DNA of 64,000 nucleotides, from positions 106,126 through 170,125 of the forward strand of contig CAKOJN010000003.1 of the NCBI GenBank assembly GCA_934090685.1, in the 5' to 3' direction. Position 1 is the stretch's first letter; each line of letters opens with the position of its first letter. The DNA comes from an uncultured Bacilli bacterium. GTDB lineage: Bacteria; Bacillota_I; Bacilli_A; RF39; UBA660. Made by a program: the position numbers and the translations under genes. The notes under the pieces are model-generated. The model saw only the letters and a program-made list of their open reading frames with translations, did not search any database and was not told the origin of the DNA. Below, piece by piece: positions 24,759 through 32,893 of this stretch.

Positions 24759-25644
24759 AATATTATTTAAAAATATTGATGAATCATTCAAGGGAGTTTT
24801 TCGTAACTTTTCTTTATCTATGGCTAGTATAGTATGTATAACTATAACACTAGTATTAGTTGGTTTTAGTATATTACTTTCATACAATGTTAATCATTTT
24901 ACTAATGAAATAGAAAGTGATATGACTATAGTTGTATTTATAAATAGAAAAGTTAGTGATTTAGAATTATCTAAAGTAAGAACTGAACTTGATAAACTTG
25001 ATAATGTTAAAGAAATAAAATTTAATTCAAAAGAATCTATTAGAAAAGATATGCAAAAAGAATCAGAAGTATTTAATAGTATTATGTCAGAATATACTAA
25101 AGAGACCAATCCTTTACAAGACACATATCTAGTTAAAGTTGATGATATTAATAAAATAGGTAATACTGCTGATAAGATTAAAAAAATAGATAATGTAGCA
25201 CTTGTTAAATATGGTGAGGGTTCTGTAGAAGAATTAGTTAAAATATTTAATACAGTTAAAAAAATATCTTATGGAATAGTAATAGCATTAGTATTAGTAA
25301 CTGCATTCTTAATTAGCAATACTATTAAAATAACTATTCAATCAAGAAAAAGAGAGATTGAAATCAGAAGACTTGTTGGAGCAAGTAATTCATTTATAAG
25401 ACAACCATTCTTTTTTGAAGGAATTATTCTTGGCGTATTTGGTTCTATAATACCTATTATTATTTGTTGTTACGGATATAAATATTTATATGATAGATTA
25501 GGTGGTCAATTATTTACCGCTATTATTAAACTTGCAACACCTGCGAGTATAGTTTATAAAGTTATGGGTGTTATAATAGCGGTGGCAGTAGTAGTTGGAG
25601 CATTTGGTAGTTTTAGAGCAGTAAGGAAATATTTGAAAGTATGA
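24745..25644 (+). CDS. ftsX: cell division protein FtsX
   Basis: A 299-residue permease-like protein with four membrane helices (about residues 20-45, 170-195, 218-245, 265-290) and a ~120-residue extracellular loop between the first two, as in FtsX. N-terminal FRNFSLSMASIVCITITLVLVG is typical. The start is GTG inside the ftsE end, after GGAAAG. The stop overlaps the next start (ATGATGA). FtsX transmits ATP hydrolysis by FtsE to an outside hydrolase, here most likely the M23 protein encoded next. Confidence 0.95.
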   Translation: MKAFRILFKNIDESFKGVFRNFSLSMASIVCITITLVLVGFSILLSYNVNHFTNEIESDMTIVVFINRKVSDLELSKVRTELDKLDNVKEIKFNSKESIRKDMQKESEVFNSIMSEYTKETNPLQDTYLVKVDDINKIGNTADKIKKIDNVALVKYGEGSVEELVKIFNTVKKISYGIVIALVLVTAFLISNTIKITIQSRKREIEIRRLVGASNSFIRQPFFFEGIILGVFGSIIPIIICCYGYKYLYDRLGGQLFTAIIKLATPASIVYKVMGVIIAVAVVVGAFGSFRAVRKYLKV

Positions 25645-26810
25645 TGAAGAAGTTAAGTAAATTAATTCTATGTACTTTTTCGTTCTTTATACTTGTTAAT
25701 AGTGTAGATGCAATATCTCTTAAAGATTATAGAATACAATATGAAAAGGATTTAGCAAAATATAATAATTCTAAAAATAAACAAGCAGAGGCTAAATCCA
25801 AAATAAATAGTCTTCAAGGCGATATAGGAGATGTTAGTAATAACATTGATAAATATCAAAAAGATATAGAGGCATCTAAAGCAAAGATTGAAGAGTTAAA
25901 AAAAGAAATAGAAGAGAAGAAAAAAGAAATTGATAATTTGTTTTCATTTTTACAAATTTCTGATGGTGATAATATCTATTTAGAATATGTATTTGAAGCG
26001 GCATCATTTACTGATTTTATATATCGTTCTGCGATAGTTGAACAACTTACTAAGTATAATGATGAACTTATTGATGATATGTATAAAAAGATAGAAGAGA
26101 ATAAGCAACTTCAAAAGAAGTTAAATAAACAAATAGAAGATTCTGAAAATGAAATGGTTAAATTAAATGATCTTCTTAATAGTGCGAATGTTTCATTGAG
26201 TCAATTAGTTGATGAACATGAAGATATTGAACAGGATATGGATGCAAGTAAAAAACAATATGAGTACTTTAAAAAGGAATTTAAAAATAATGGATGTAGT
26301 GAAAATACTGATATAAATGTTTGTTTAAAAGTTCCTACTTCAACTGGATTTATAAGACCTCTTGTTAAAGCAACTGTGACGAGTGAATTTGGTATGAGAT
26401 TTCATCCGACACAACACGTTTGGAAACTTCATAGTGGAATAGATTTAGGTGTTCCGATTGGAACTAATGTGTATCCTGCAGCTAATGGAGTTGTTACTAA
26501 AATTGCTAGAGTTAAAAATCCTGATAAAAAGAATTCTAGTTGTGGTGGAAATAAAATATATGTAAAACATTTAGTAAATGGAAAAGAATATGTAACTGTA
26601 TATATGCATGTACATACAATTAAGGTTAATTTAGGAGATTATGTAACAGTTAATACAGTAATTGCTGGAAGTGGTGGAGGAGAGAGTTATGACTATTGTA
26701 CTACTGGGCCACATTTGCATTTCTCTATTATGAAGGGAAAGAGTTACCTTGAACCCAGAAATTATGTTAAATTTCCTGCGAAAGGTAAAAAGTTCACTTC
26801 TAGATATTAA
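25641..26810 (+). CDS. secreted coiled-coil M23 peptidoglycan hydrolase, FtsEX partner
   Basis: A 389-residue protein with a signal peptide (cleavage after VDA, about residue 24), a long coiled coil (~30-215) and a C-terminal M23 domain. The zinc ligands are intact: HSGIDLGVP (H-x-x-x-D) and GPHLHFS (H-x-H), with VTSEFGMRFHP before them. This is the layout of EnvC and of PcsB/CwlO-type hydrolases controlled by FtsEX through the coiled coil. Its start overlaps the ftsX stop, which strongly supports the partnership. Unlike the SpoIIQ-like protein, this domain should be active. Confidence 0.92.
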   Translation: MMKKLSKLILCTFSFFILVNSVDAISLKDYRIQYEKDLAKYNNSKNKQAEAKSKINSLQGDIGDVSNNIDKYQKDIEASKAKIEELKKEIEEKKKEIDNLFSFLQISDGDNIYLEYVFEAASFTDFIYRSAIVEQLTKYNDELIDDMYKKIEENKQLQKKLNKQIEDSENEMVKLNDLLNSANVSLSQLVDEHEDIEQDMDASKKQYEYFKKEFKNNGCSENTDINVCLKVPTSTGFIRPLVKATVTSEFGMRFHPTQHVWKLHSGIDLGVPIGTNVYPAANGVVTKIARVKNPDKKNSSCGGNKIYVKHLVNGKEYVTVYMHVHTIKVNLGDYVTVNTVIAGSGGGESYDYCTTGPHLHFSIMKGKSYLEPRNYVKFPAKGKKFTSRY

Positions 26811-26833
26811 GATATATTAATTTATATCTTTTT
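26809..26833 (+). terminator. terminator after M23 gene
   Basis: Eight-bp stem AAGATATA/TATATCTT with TTAATT loop, then TTTT; the stem includes part of the stop codon. Confidence 0.7.
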
Positions 26834-26880
26834 ATTTGTGTTTTTTCTGTTTTTAAATTATAATTATGTTGGTGATTTGT

Positions 26881-27804
26881 ATGTCTTTTACAAGTAAAAT
26901 TAAAACAGAAATTAGTAATGATATATATAGTTTGTCTGAAAATATGGCTGAATTATCTGGCATTCTAAATATTTCAGTTAAAATAGATGATAATAAATTT
27001 GAAATATATACTGAAAATGCAAGTGTAGCTAAAAGAATATATAAACTATTAAAAGAAATATACCATATTGATATTAAAATGGATACAGGTGAGGTTAATA
27101 CACTTAGAGGCAATAAACTTATTGTATTAATAGTTGGGGATAAGGTGGATTTGATACTTAATGACTTGTGCATAATAAAAAATAATGAAAGAATTTATGT
27201 TCCTTCATTATATTTGGTGGATGATATTCGTGATAAGCAATCATATTTAAGAGGAGTATTTTTAATGTGTGGTAGCATAAATGATCCTAAAACTAGTAGA
27301 TATCATTGTGAGTTTGTAATATCTAATTATAATACTGCAGAGTATGTTAATAACTTGTTAAATGAGATGCATTTTAAAAGTAAATTAATAAAGCGTGATA
27401 AAAATTATATGGTATATATTAAAGAGGCTGAGAGAATAAGTGATTTTATTAAAATGCTTAATGCCACTAATGCTCTTTTCTACTTTGAGGATATAAGAAT
27501 ATACAGGGATCATAAAAATATGACTAATCGTTTAAATAATTGTGAGCAAGCTAATGTTGATAAGAGTATTCAAGCGAGTAATGAACAACTAAAATTAATA
27601 GCGAAACTTAAGAGCTTAATTGATATAGATCTTCTTGATGATAAAATTAAAGAAATTTGTTTTTATAAAGAAAAATATCCTGAAAGTTCAATGTCGGAAC
27701 TTGCAGAAATAATAAGTAGTGAGACTGAAAAACCTATTAGTAAAAGTTGTGTTAATCATAGATTTAGAAAAATAAAAGAAATAATAGAAAATATTGGAGG
27801 TTAA
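26881..27804 (+). CDS. whiA: WhiA DNA-binding regulator
   Basis: ATG 26881 gives 307 residues beginning MSFTSKIKTEISN, the standard WhiA start; an in-frame ATG at 26866 lacks a ribosome site. The N-terminal two thirds is the LAGLIDADG-like fold (CGSINDPKTSRYHCEFVISN, FIKMLNATNALFYFEDIRIYRD, NRLNNCEQANVDKS). The C-terminal helix-turn-helix is in YPESSMSELAEIISSETEKPISKSCVNHRFRKI. WhiA controls sporulation in Actinobacteria and affects cell division and chromosome segregation in Firmicutes. A TATAAT at 26859-26864 leaves a leader of about 10 bases containing GGTGA. It overlaps clpP tail-to-tail by 4 bases. Confidence 0.93.
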   Translation: MSFTSKIKTEISNDIYSLSENMAELSGILNISVKIDDNKFEIYTENASVAKRIYKLLKEIYHIDIKMDTGEVNTLRGNKLIVLIVGDKVDLILNDLCIIKNNERIYVPSLYLVDDIRDKQSYLRGVFLMCGSINDPKTSRYHCEFVISNYNTAEYVNNLLNEMHFKSKLIKRDKNYMVYIKEAERISDFIKMLNATNALFYFEDIRIYRDHKNMTNRLNNCEQANVDKSIQASNEQLKLIAKLKSLIDIDLLDDKIKEICFYKEKYPESSMSELAEIISSETEKPISKSCVNHRFRKIKEIIENIGG

Positions 27805-28367
27805 ATGATATTGTCTATTATTCCATAGTTTAATGCTTCTTCTGCATTTAAAAAGTAATCTCTTTCTGTATCTTTTTTGATTTTTGAAAGAGGTTTTTTT
27901 GTGTTTTTTGAAAGGATTTTATTTATTTTATCTTTTAATTTTAGTATTCTTTCTGCGGCGATTTGGATTTCTGTTGCTTGTCCATTAATACCACCTAGTG
28001 GTTGATGTATCATTACTTCCGTATTTTTAAGAGCAGATCTTTTACCTTTTGTACCACTTGATAGTAAAAAAGCTGCCATTGAAGCACACATTCCGATACC
28101 TATAGTAACTATATCGCTTTTTACATAATTCATAGTATCATATATAGCAAAACCTGATGTGATGCTTCCTCCTGGTGAGTTTATATAAATATAAATATCA
28201 TCATTATTTAAGGAATCTAAATATAATAATTCACTTGTTATAATGTTTGCTGTTTTATCATTTATTTCACCTTCTATGAATATAATTCTTTCTAATAATA
28301 GTTTTGAATATAAATCAAATACTTTTTCACTTCCATCATACTTTTCTACAATATATGGTATATGCAT
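27801..28367 (-). CDS. clpP: ATP-dependent Clp protease proteolytic subunit
   Basis: A 188-residue serine peptidase subunit. The triad is Ser96 (GIGMCASMAAF), His121 (EVMIHQPLGG) and Asp170 (DTERDYF). INSPGGSITSGFAIYD is the conserved substrate loop. It forms a 14-mer barrel with ClpX/ClpC ATPases. AGGAGG precedes ATG by 7 bases on the minus strand. I see no CtsR heptad repeats in the ~100-base region shared with the nucleoside kinase gene. It ends over the last 4 bases of whiA. Confidence 0.95.
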   Translation of the reverse strand: MHIPYIVEKYDGSEKVFDLYSKLLLERIIFIEGEINDKTANIITSELLYLDSLNNDDIYIYINSPGGSITSGFAIYDTMNYVKSDIVTIGIGMCASMAAFLLSSGTKGKRSALKNTEVMIHQPLGGINGQATEIQIAAERILKLKDKINKILSKNTKKPLSKIKKDTERDYFLNAEEALNYGIIDNII

Positions 28368-28410
28368 TATATTCCTCCTAGTTATATTTTAATAAAATAA
28401 TTAATAAATA

Positions 28411-28451
28411 TTCACAAAATCATGAATTTTTGATATGATATTAGTATCATA
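28411..28451 (+). promoter_or_regulatory. nucleoside kinase promoter overlapping a palindrome
   Basis: TTCACA (28411-28416) and TATGAT (28434-28439) with a 17-base spacer. The -10 is the left arm of a perfect inverted repeat TATGATATTAGTATCATA (28434-28451), a possible repressor site between the divergent clpP and kinase genes. Confidence 0.55.
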
Positions 28452-28474
28452 ATAATAATAAGAGGTTGATGGTT

Positions 28475-30121
28475 GTGAATAATAAGGTTAAGTTAACATT
28501 TGAGGATGGAAGTATACTCGAAGTTGAAAAAGGTACTGAAGTAAAAGATGTACTTAAGTTAATCAATCAAAATGATCAAATAATAGCACTTAGAATTAAT
28601 GGTGTTTGTGTTGCGACTAATTTTGAATTGGTTGAAGACTCTTATGTAAAGTATATAAGAGTTAGTGATAGAATTGGTAGACAAATATACATAAAAGGTT
28701 TAAAGTATGTGTATATTTTAGCGGTTAAGGAATTATATGGTGACAATGCGATTGTAAACATTAAGCATTCAATCGATAAATCTATATATAGTGAAATTAA
28801 GATTAATAAGAAAGTTGATGCATCAGTAGTTAAAGCTATAAAGAAAAAAATGAAAGAAATTATTGCTAGTGATATGGAAATAAAACATATTAGTGTTTCT
28901 AGAAGTGATGCGATAGATTATGTTAATAGTCTTAATGAAAGTGAGAAAGTATTAAATTACAAATATATGACTAATGATTCAGTAACTATGTATGAACTTG
29001 GAGATATATATAATTATTTTTATTTTCTTATGCCAGCTAGTACTAAAATACTAAGTAGATTTGATTTAACTTATGTATCACCAAATGGAATAGCAATAAG
29101 TTATCCAATTGAAAATAGTTTGCCTACTTATACTCCTTCTCCTCTTGTTATGAATGCATTTGCAACTTATGAAAAGAAATTATTATCTCTAGGAGTAAGA
29201 TATGCAGGAGATATTAACAAAATTATTACTGATGGTAAAATAGCTGACTTCATTCAAACAAATGAAATATTGTATGATCAAAATATGGAAACTCTTGCTA
29301 CTAAAATAGTGAACAACAAACATATTAAGGTAGTTTTTATATCGGGTCCTTCTTCAAGTGGAAAAACAACTACATCTAAAAAACTTGCTTTATATTTGAA
29401 ATCTAAAGGAAAAGATACTTTTGTAATATCAACTGATGATTATTTTGTTGAGAGAAAAGATACTCCGAGAAAAGAAGATGGTAGTTATGAGTATGAAATA
29501 ATAGATGCGATTGATATGAAATTATTTAATTTACAACTTAAGAGTTTATTAAATGGTAAAGAAGTAGTTATGCCTAAGTATAATTTTATTACAGGTGAGA
29601 AAGAATATAAAAGTAAACCTGTAAGTTTGAGAGAAAATCAAATTATTATAGTTGAGGGGCTTCATGCGATAAATGAGAAGTTAAATTCATCAATAGATGC
29701 TAAAAATAAATTAAAAGTATATATTAGTCCATTTACTCCAATTGGGCTTGATAGACATAATCACATATCAACAATTGATATAAGATTTATAAGAAGAATG
29801 GTAAGAGATTATCAACATAGAGGTTATTCAGCTGAGGATACATTAAATGCTTGGATGGGTATGAGAAAGAGTGAAGAAAAATATGTTTATCCATATCAAA
29901 GAACTGCAGATATTATAATAAATACTTCTCTTGCATATGAGGTGGGTGTTTTAAGAACATATGCAGAACCTTTGTTATACTCAATCAATCCGGAGTCTGT
30001 ATATTATGAAGAATCGATAAGAATATTAAACTTCTTAAAATGTTTTTTAAATATACCAAGTGAATATGTCCCACAGACAAGTGTATTAAGAGAATTTATA
30101 GGAAATGGATATTTTGAATAG
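28475..30121 (+). CDS. nucleoside kinase with N-terminal TGS/ThrRS-like domain (uridine kinase-like)
   Basis: GTG 28475, 9 bases after AGAGG, is the best start (548 residues); an ATG six bases earlier is too close to the ribosome site. Residues ~1-60 form a TGS-like domain (KVKLTFEDGSILEVEKGTEVKDVL), ~70-240 resemble the second additional domain of ThrRS, and ~285-500 form a phosphoribulokinase/uridine kinase domain with Walker A SGPSSSGKTTTSKKLA, STDDYF, and the IIVEGLHAIN strand. Such fusions are common in Firmicutes and Bacteroides and are usually annotated as nucleoside kinases; the true substrate is not settled. Confidence 0.85.
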   Translation: MNNKVKLTFEDGSILEVEKGTEVKDVLKLINQNDQIIALRINGVCVATNFELVEDSYVKYIRVSDRIGRQIYIKGLKYVYILAVKELYGDNAIVNIKHSIDKSIYSEIKINKKVDASVVKAIKKKMKEIIASDMEIKHISVSRSDAIDYVNSLNESEKVLNYKYMTNDSVTMYELGDIYNYFYFLMPASTKILSRFDLTYVSPNGIAISYPIENSLPTYTPSPLVMNAFATYEKKLLSLGVRYAGDINKIITDGKIADFIQTNEILYDQNMETLATKIVNNKHIKVVFISGPSSSGKTTTSKKLALYLKSKGKDTFVISTDDYFVERKDTPRKEDGSYEYEIIDAIDMKLFNLQLKSLLNGKEVVMPKYNFITGEKEYKSKPVSLRENQIIIVEGLHAINEKLNSSIDAKNKLKVYISPFTPIGLDRHNHISTIDIRFIRRMVRDYQHRGYSAEDTLNAWMGMRKSEEKYVYPYQRTADIIINTSLAYEVGVLRTYAEPLLYSINPESVYYEESIRILNFLKCFLNIPSEYVPQTSVLREFIGNGYFE

Positions 30122-30132
30122 GAGATGAAAAT

Positions 30133-31128
30133 ATGTTAAAAGTAGCAATTAATGGTTTTGGTAGAATAGGAAGAACAGCACTTAGATTATTAGAGAATGA
30201 TAAAGATATAGAAGTAGTAGCAATTAATGATTTAACAGACCCTGTACAACTTGCATATCTTTATAAATATGATTCAGTTCATAGAACAAATAAAAGTAAA
30301 ATATCATTTGATTCTGATGAATTGTTTGTAAAAAATAAAAGAATTAAAGTATTTGCTGAGATGGATCCTTCTAAACTTCCATGGAAAGAGTTAGATGTAG
30401 ATATAGTACTTGAATGTACTGGTGTGTTTACATCAAAAGAAAAATGTCAAGCTCATTTAGATGCTGGGGCTAAGCATGTTATTATAAGTGCTCCTGCTAA
30501 GGACGAAGTTAAAACTATAGTATATGGAGTTAATCATGAAATTTTAGATAAATCGGATGATGTAATAAGTGCAGCTAGTTGTACTACTAATTGTCTTGCT
30601 CCAGTACTTAAGTTAATAAATGATAAATTTGTAATTAAAGAAGGATTTATGACAACTGTACATGCTATCACAAATGATCAAGAAACATTAGATATACCAC
30701 ATAAGAAAGGTATTATGGCAAGACGTGGTAGGGCAGCATCATTAAATATAATACCTACCTCAACAGGAGCAGCATCTCAAATTGGGAAAGTAATTCCAAG
30801 TTTAAAAGGAAAGATGGATGGACTTGCATTTAGGGTTCCTGTAGGGGATGGAAGTGTTATAGATGTTACTTTAGAACTAGAAAAATCTGTTACTAAAGAA
30901 ACTGTTAATAATATGTTTAAATCTAATCAAAGTAAGTGCTTGAAATATACTGAAGATCCTATTGTTAGTTGTGATATTATTGGTGAAGAAGTTGGTGCTA
31001 CTGTTGATGGATTGTTAACTAATGTAGTTGAAAGTGATGGAAAACAATTATTAAAAGTTGTTGCGTGGTATGATAATGAAGTTGGATATACTGCTCAAAT
31101 GATAAGAACAATGAAGTTATTTATGTAA
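30133..31128 (+). CDS. gapA: glyceraldehyde-3-phosphate dehydrogenase
   Basis: A 331-residue NAD-dependent glycolytic enzyme. INGFGRIGR is the nucleotide-binding loop, Asp33 in AINDLTD suggests NAD preference, the catalytic Cys150 is in SAASCTTNCLAP and His177 in TTVHAIT. The C-terminal WYDNEVGYTAQM is standard. AGGAGATG stands 6 bases before ATG, 11 bases after the kinase stop, so it may be read from the kinase promoter as well. A strong terminator follows. There is no cggR repressor upstream, unlike in Bacillus. Confidence 0.97.
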   Translation: MLKVAINGFGRIGRTALRLLENDKDIEVVAINDLTDPVQLAYLYKYDSVHRTNKSKISFDSDELFVKNKRIKVFAEMDPSKLPWKELDVDIVLECTGVFTSKEKCQAHLDAGAKHVIISAPAKDEVKTIVYGVNHEILDKSDDVISAASCTTNCLAPVLKLINDKFVIKEGFMTTVHAITNDQETLDIPHKKGIMARRGRAASLNIIPTSTGAASQIGKVIPSLKGKMDGLAFRVPVGDGSVIDVTLELEKSVTKETVNNMFKSNQSKCLKYTEDPIVSCDIIGEEVGATVDGLLTNVVESDGKQLLKVVAWYDNEVGYTAQMIRTMKLFM

Positions 31129-31130
31129 AG

Positions 31131-31153
31131 AGAACTGAAAAGTTCTTTTTTTT
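31131..31153 (+). terminator. terminator after gapA
   Basis: Perfect stem AGAACT/AGTTCT with GAAA tetraloop, followed by eight T. Confidence 0.9.
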
Positions 31154-31191
31154 AAATTTTAAACATGATATTCTTATTATGGGTGAAGTAT

Positions 31192-31764
31192 ATGAATAAT
31201 GAAGAAAACAATAAAGGCACTAAAAATAATTTTATCAAAGATAAATTATCTAAGTGGTCTGATCAGAAGATATTGGTAGTATCAATGATATCCGTACTAC
31301 TTTTATGTACAATTGTAATACTTAGTATAAAAATTCCAGCTGTTGGCATGGTTACGTTAAGCATCGTAGGTATTTTATTTTTAATAGGTATTATAAGGTT
31401 TTTCATTGCAAATATTGGTAATAGTAAGAGTAAAGCATTTTACTTTATTTCATTTATTATTGCATTAATTATTATTTCTTTTGGAGTTTATATAAATATA
31501 AATGAGAGTAGTTTGGAAGAATATGCTAAGATTATTATGCAAAAAGCAGAAGCACAACATTTAGAATATGGATATATGTGTATTAGTTCTGAAGATGAAA
31601 CTAAACTAAATATTGAACTTAAAAAGAATATTAAATATAAAGTTATATTTAATGGAGACACAATAGAAAAAATATATGTAGGTCATGATATAAAATATTA
31701 TCTTAATGAAAATGGCTACTCTAGAGGAATTAATATTGATTTAATAGATTATACTTGTAAATAG
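31192..31764 (+). CDS. unrecognised small membrane protein
   Basis: From ATG 31192 (GGGTG 7 bases before; an in-frame ATG at 31165 has no ribosome site) 190 residues. A charged Asn-rich N-terminus of ~28 residues precedes three hydrophobic helices (~28-50, ~55-75, ~84-105). The remaining ~85 residues form a soluble domain with two cysteines (EYGYMCISSEDETKL and IDYTCK), probably outside the cell and possibly disulphide-linked. I recognise no family. It has its own leader after the gapA terminator. Confidence 0.65.
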   Translation: MNNEENNKGTKNNFIKDKLSKWSDQKILVVSMISVLLLCTIVILSIKIPAVGMVTLSIVGILFLIGIIRFFIANIGNSKSKAFYFISFIIALIIISFGVYININESSLEEYAKIIMQKAEAQHLEYGYMCISSEDETKLNIELKKNIKYKVIFNGDTIEKIYVGHDIKYYLNENGYSRGINIDLIDYTCK

Positions 31765-31839
31765 TTTGATATGTAAACTTATGTCTAATTTGATGAAATA
31801 ATTTTTCTATTGCTTTATAATTTATATAAGGAGATTTGT

Positions 31840-32883
31840 ATGAAAAAAGTATTAAAAACAATTTTAGCAATTATTATAATATATTTGGTGTTATATATTA
31901 TTTTAGGAACTATGATGGATGAAGATACAGCCTTTACGTATTCAATGACATCAACTTTAATAATAACAATAGTATACAATCTTGTAATGATTATAATAAA
32001 AATAAGGAAATATAATAAAAATGAAAAGGTGTCAGATGTTTCAGATGTTGTAACAATTTTATTGACATTATTTGGTATAGATAAGGGTTTAGATGTTGCA
32101 TTATCAACTATGATGAGCACTAAAACATTTACTGATAAAGCAAAAAAATCAAGTAAAGTTTTATTATATACAAATATATTACTTCATATGGGTATTATAT
32201 TTATATTAGCAAGTTTAATTTGTTATCTTATGAGTGTAGATTCGTTAGAAAGTACTACTTTAATTATGGGATTATTTGTTTTAGCAGCAGGTGTTCTTCT
32301 TCCAACAATATATGGTTCTAAAATACAAAGAAAAGAAAATTATAATAATTTAGAGAAAGCAGTAGAAGAAAGACAAAAACAAAAGAGTTCTACTGTTTTG
32401 ACATATGATGAGAGTGAATATAAGAAACATGTATTACCTAAAAATATAATTATTAGTGTAATGTTATTAATAGTTTTTTTAGCAGTAGGATACAATGCGA
32501 TATTTAATTTATATGAGGGACTAATAAACTTAATAATATTTATCCCACCAGTGTATTGGGTGTATCTTCTTATAAATAGAACTAAACAAAGAGTAATGGT
32601 AATATATCTGGATCCTTTAGAAGTAGTTATATCACCTCCCGGAGTAACAAATACACATAATAACTATGAAAGAAGAGAAGAAAGAATTGTTTTTCATAAA
32701 ATAACTTCATATAAAGTAACAAATTCACAAATAGTGATATATGGTAATATAGAAAAAAATATTAAAAAAACATTTAATAGTGTTGAAAACGATAAAGTAA
32801 AAAAACTAAGTGTATATAAAATACCTAGAGTGTTTAATAATAGTGAATCACTAATAAATATATTAAAACAAAGTATTAAATAA
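31840..32883 (+). CDS. unrecognised membrane protein
   Basis: From ATG 31840 (AAGGAG 7 bases before) 347 residues. Six hydrophobic helices are arranged as two (~5-25, ~35-55), two (~115-140, ~145-165) and two (~205-225, ~235-250). The C-terminal ~100 residues are soluble and beta-rich (RVMVIYLDPLEVVISPPGVTN, VTNSQIVIYGNI), resembling a PH-like or DUF-type domain on the inner face. The family is not recognised. It ends 10 bases before glmS and could share a transcript with it. Confidence 0.7.
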   Translation: MKKVLKTILAIIIIYLVLYIILGTMMDEDTAFTYSMTSTLIITIVYNLVMIIIKIRKYNKNEKVSDVSDVVTILLTLFGIDKGLDVALSTMMSTKTFTDKAKKSSKVLLYTNILLHMGIIFILASLICYLMSVDSLESTTLIMGLFVLAAGVLLPTIYGSKIQRKENYNNLEKAVEERQKQKSSTVLTYDESEYKKHVLPKNIIISVMLLIVFLAVGYNAIFNLYEGLINLIIFIPPVYWVYLLINRTKQRVMVIYLDPLEVVISPPGVTNTHNNYERREERIVFHKITSYKVTNSQIVIYGNIEKNIKKTFNSVENDKVKKLSVYKIPRVFNNSESLINILKQSIK

Positions 32884-32893
32884 AGGAGTCTAT

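Noticed and set aside
32884..32893. glmS ribozyme
   Set aside because: Only 10 bases separate the upstream stop from glmS, so the element cannot fit here.
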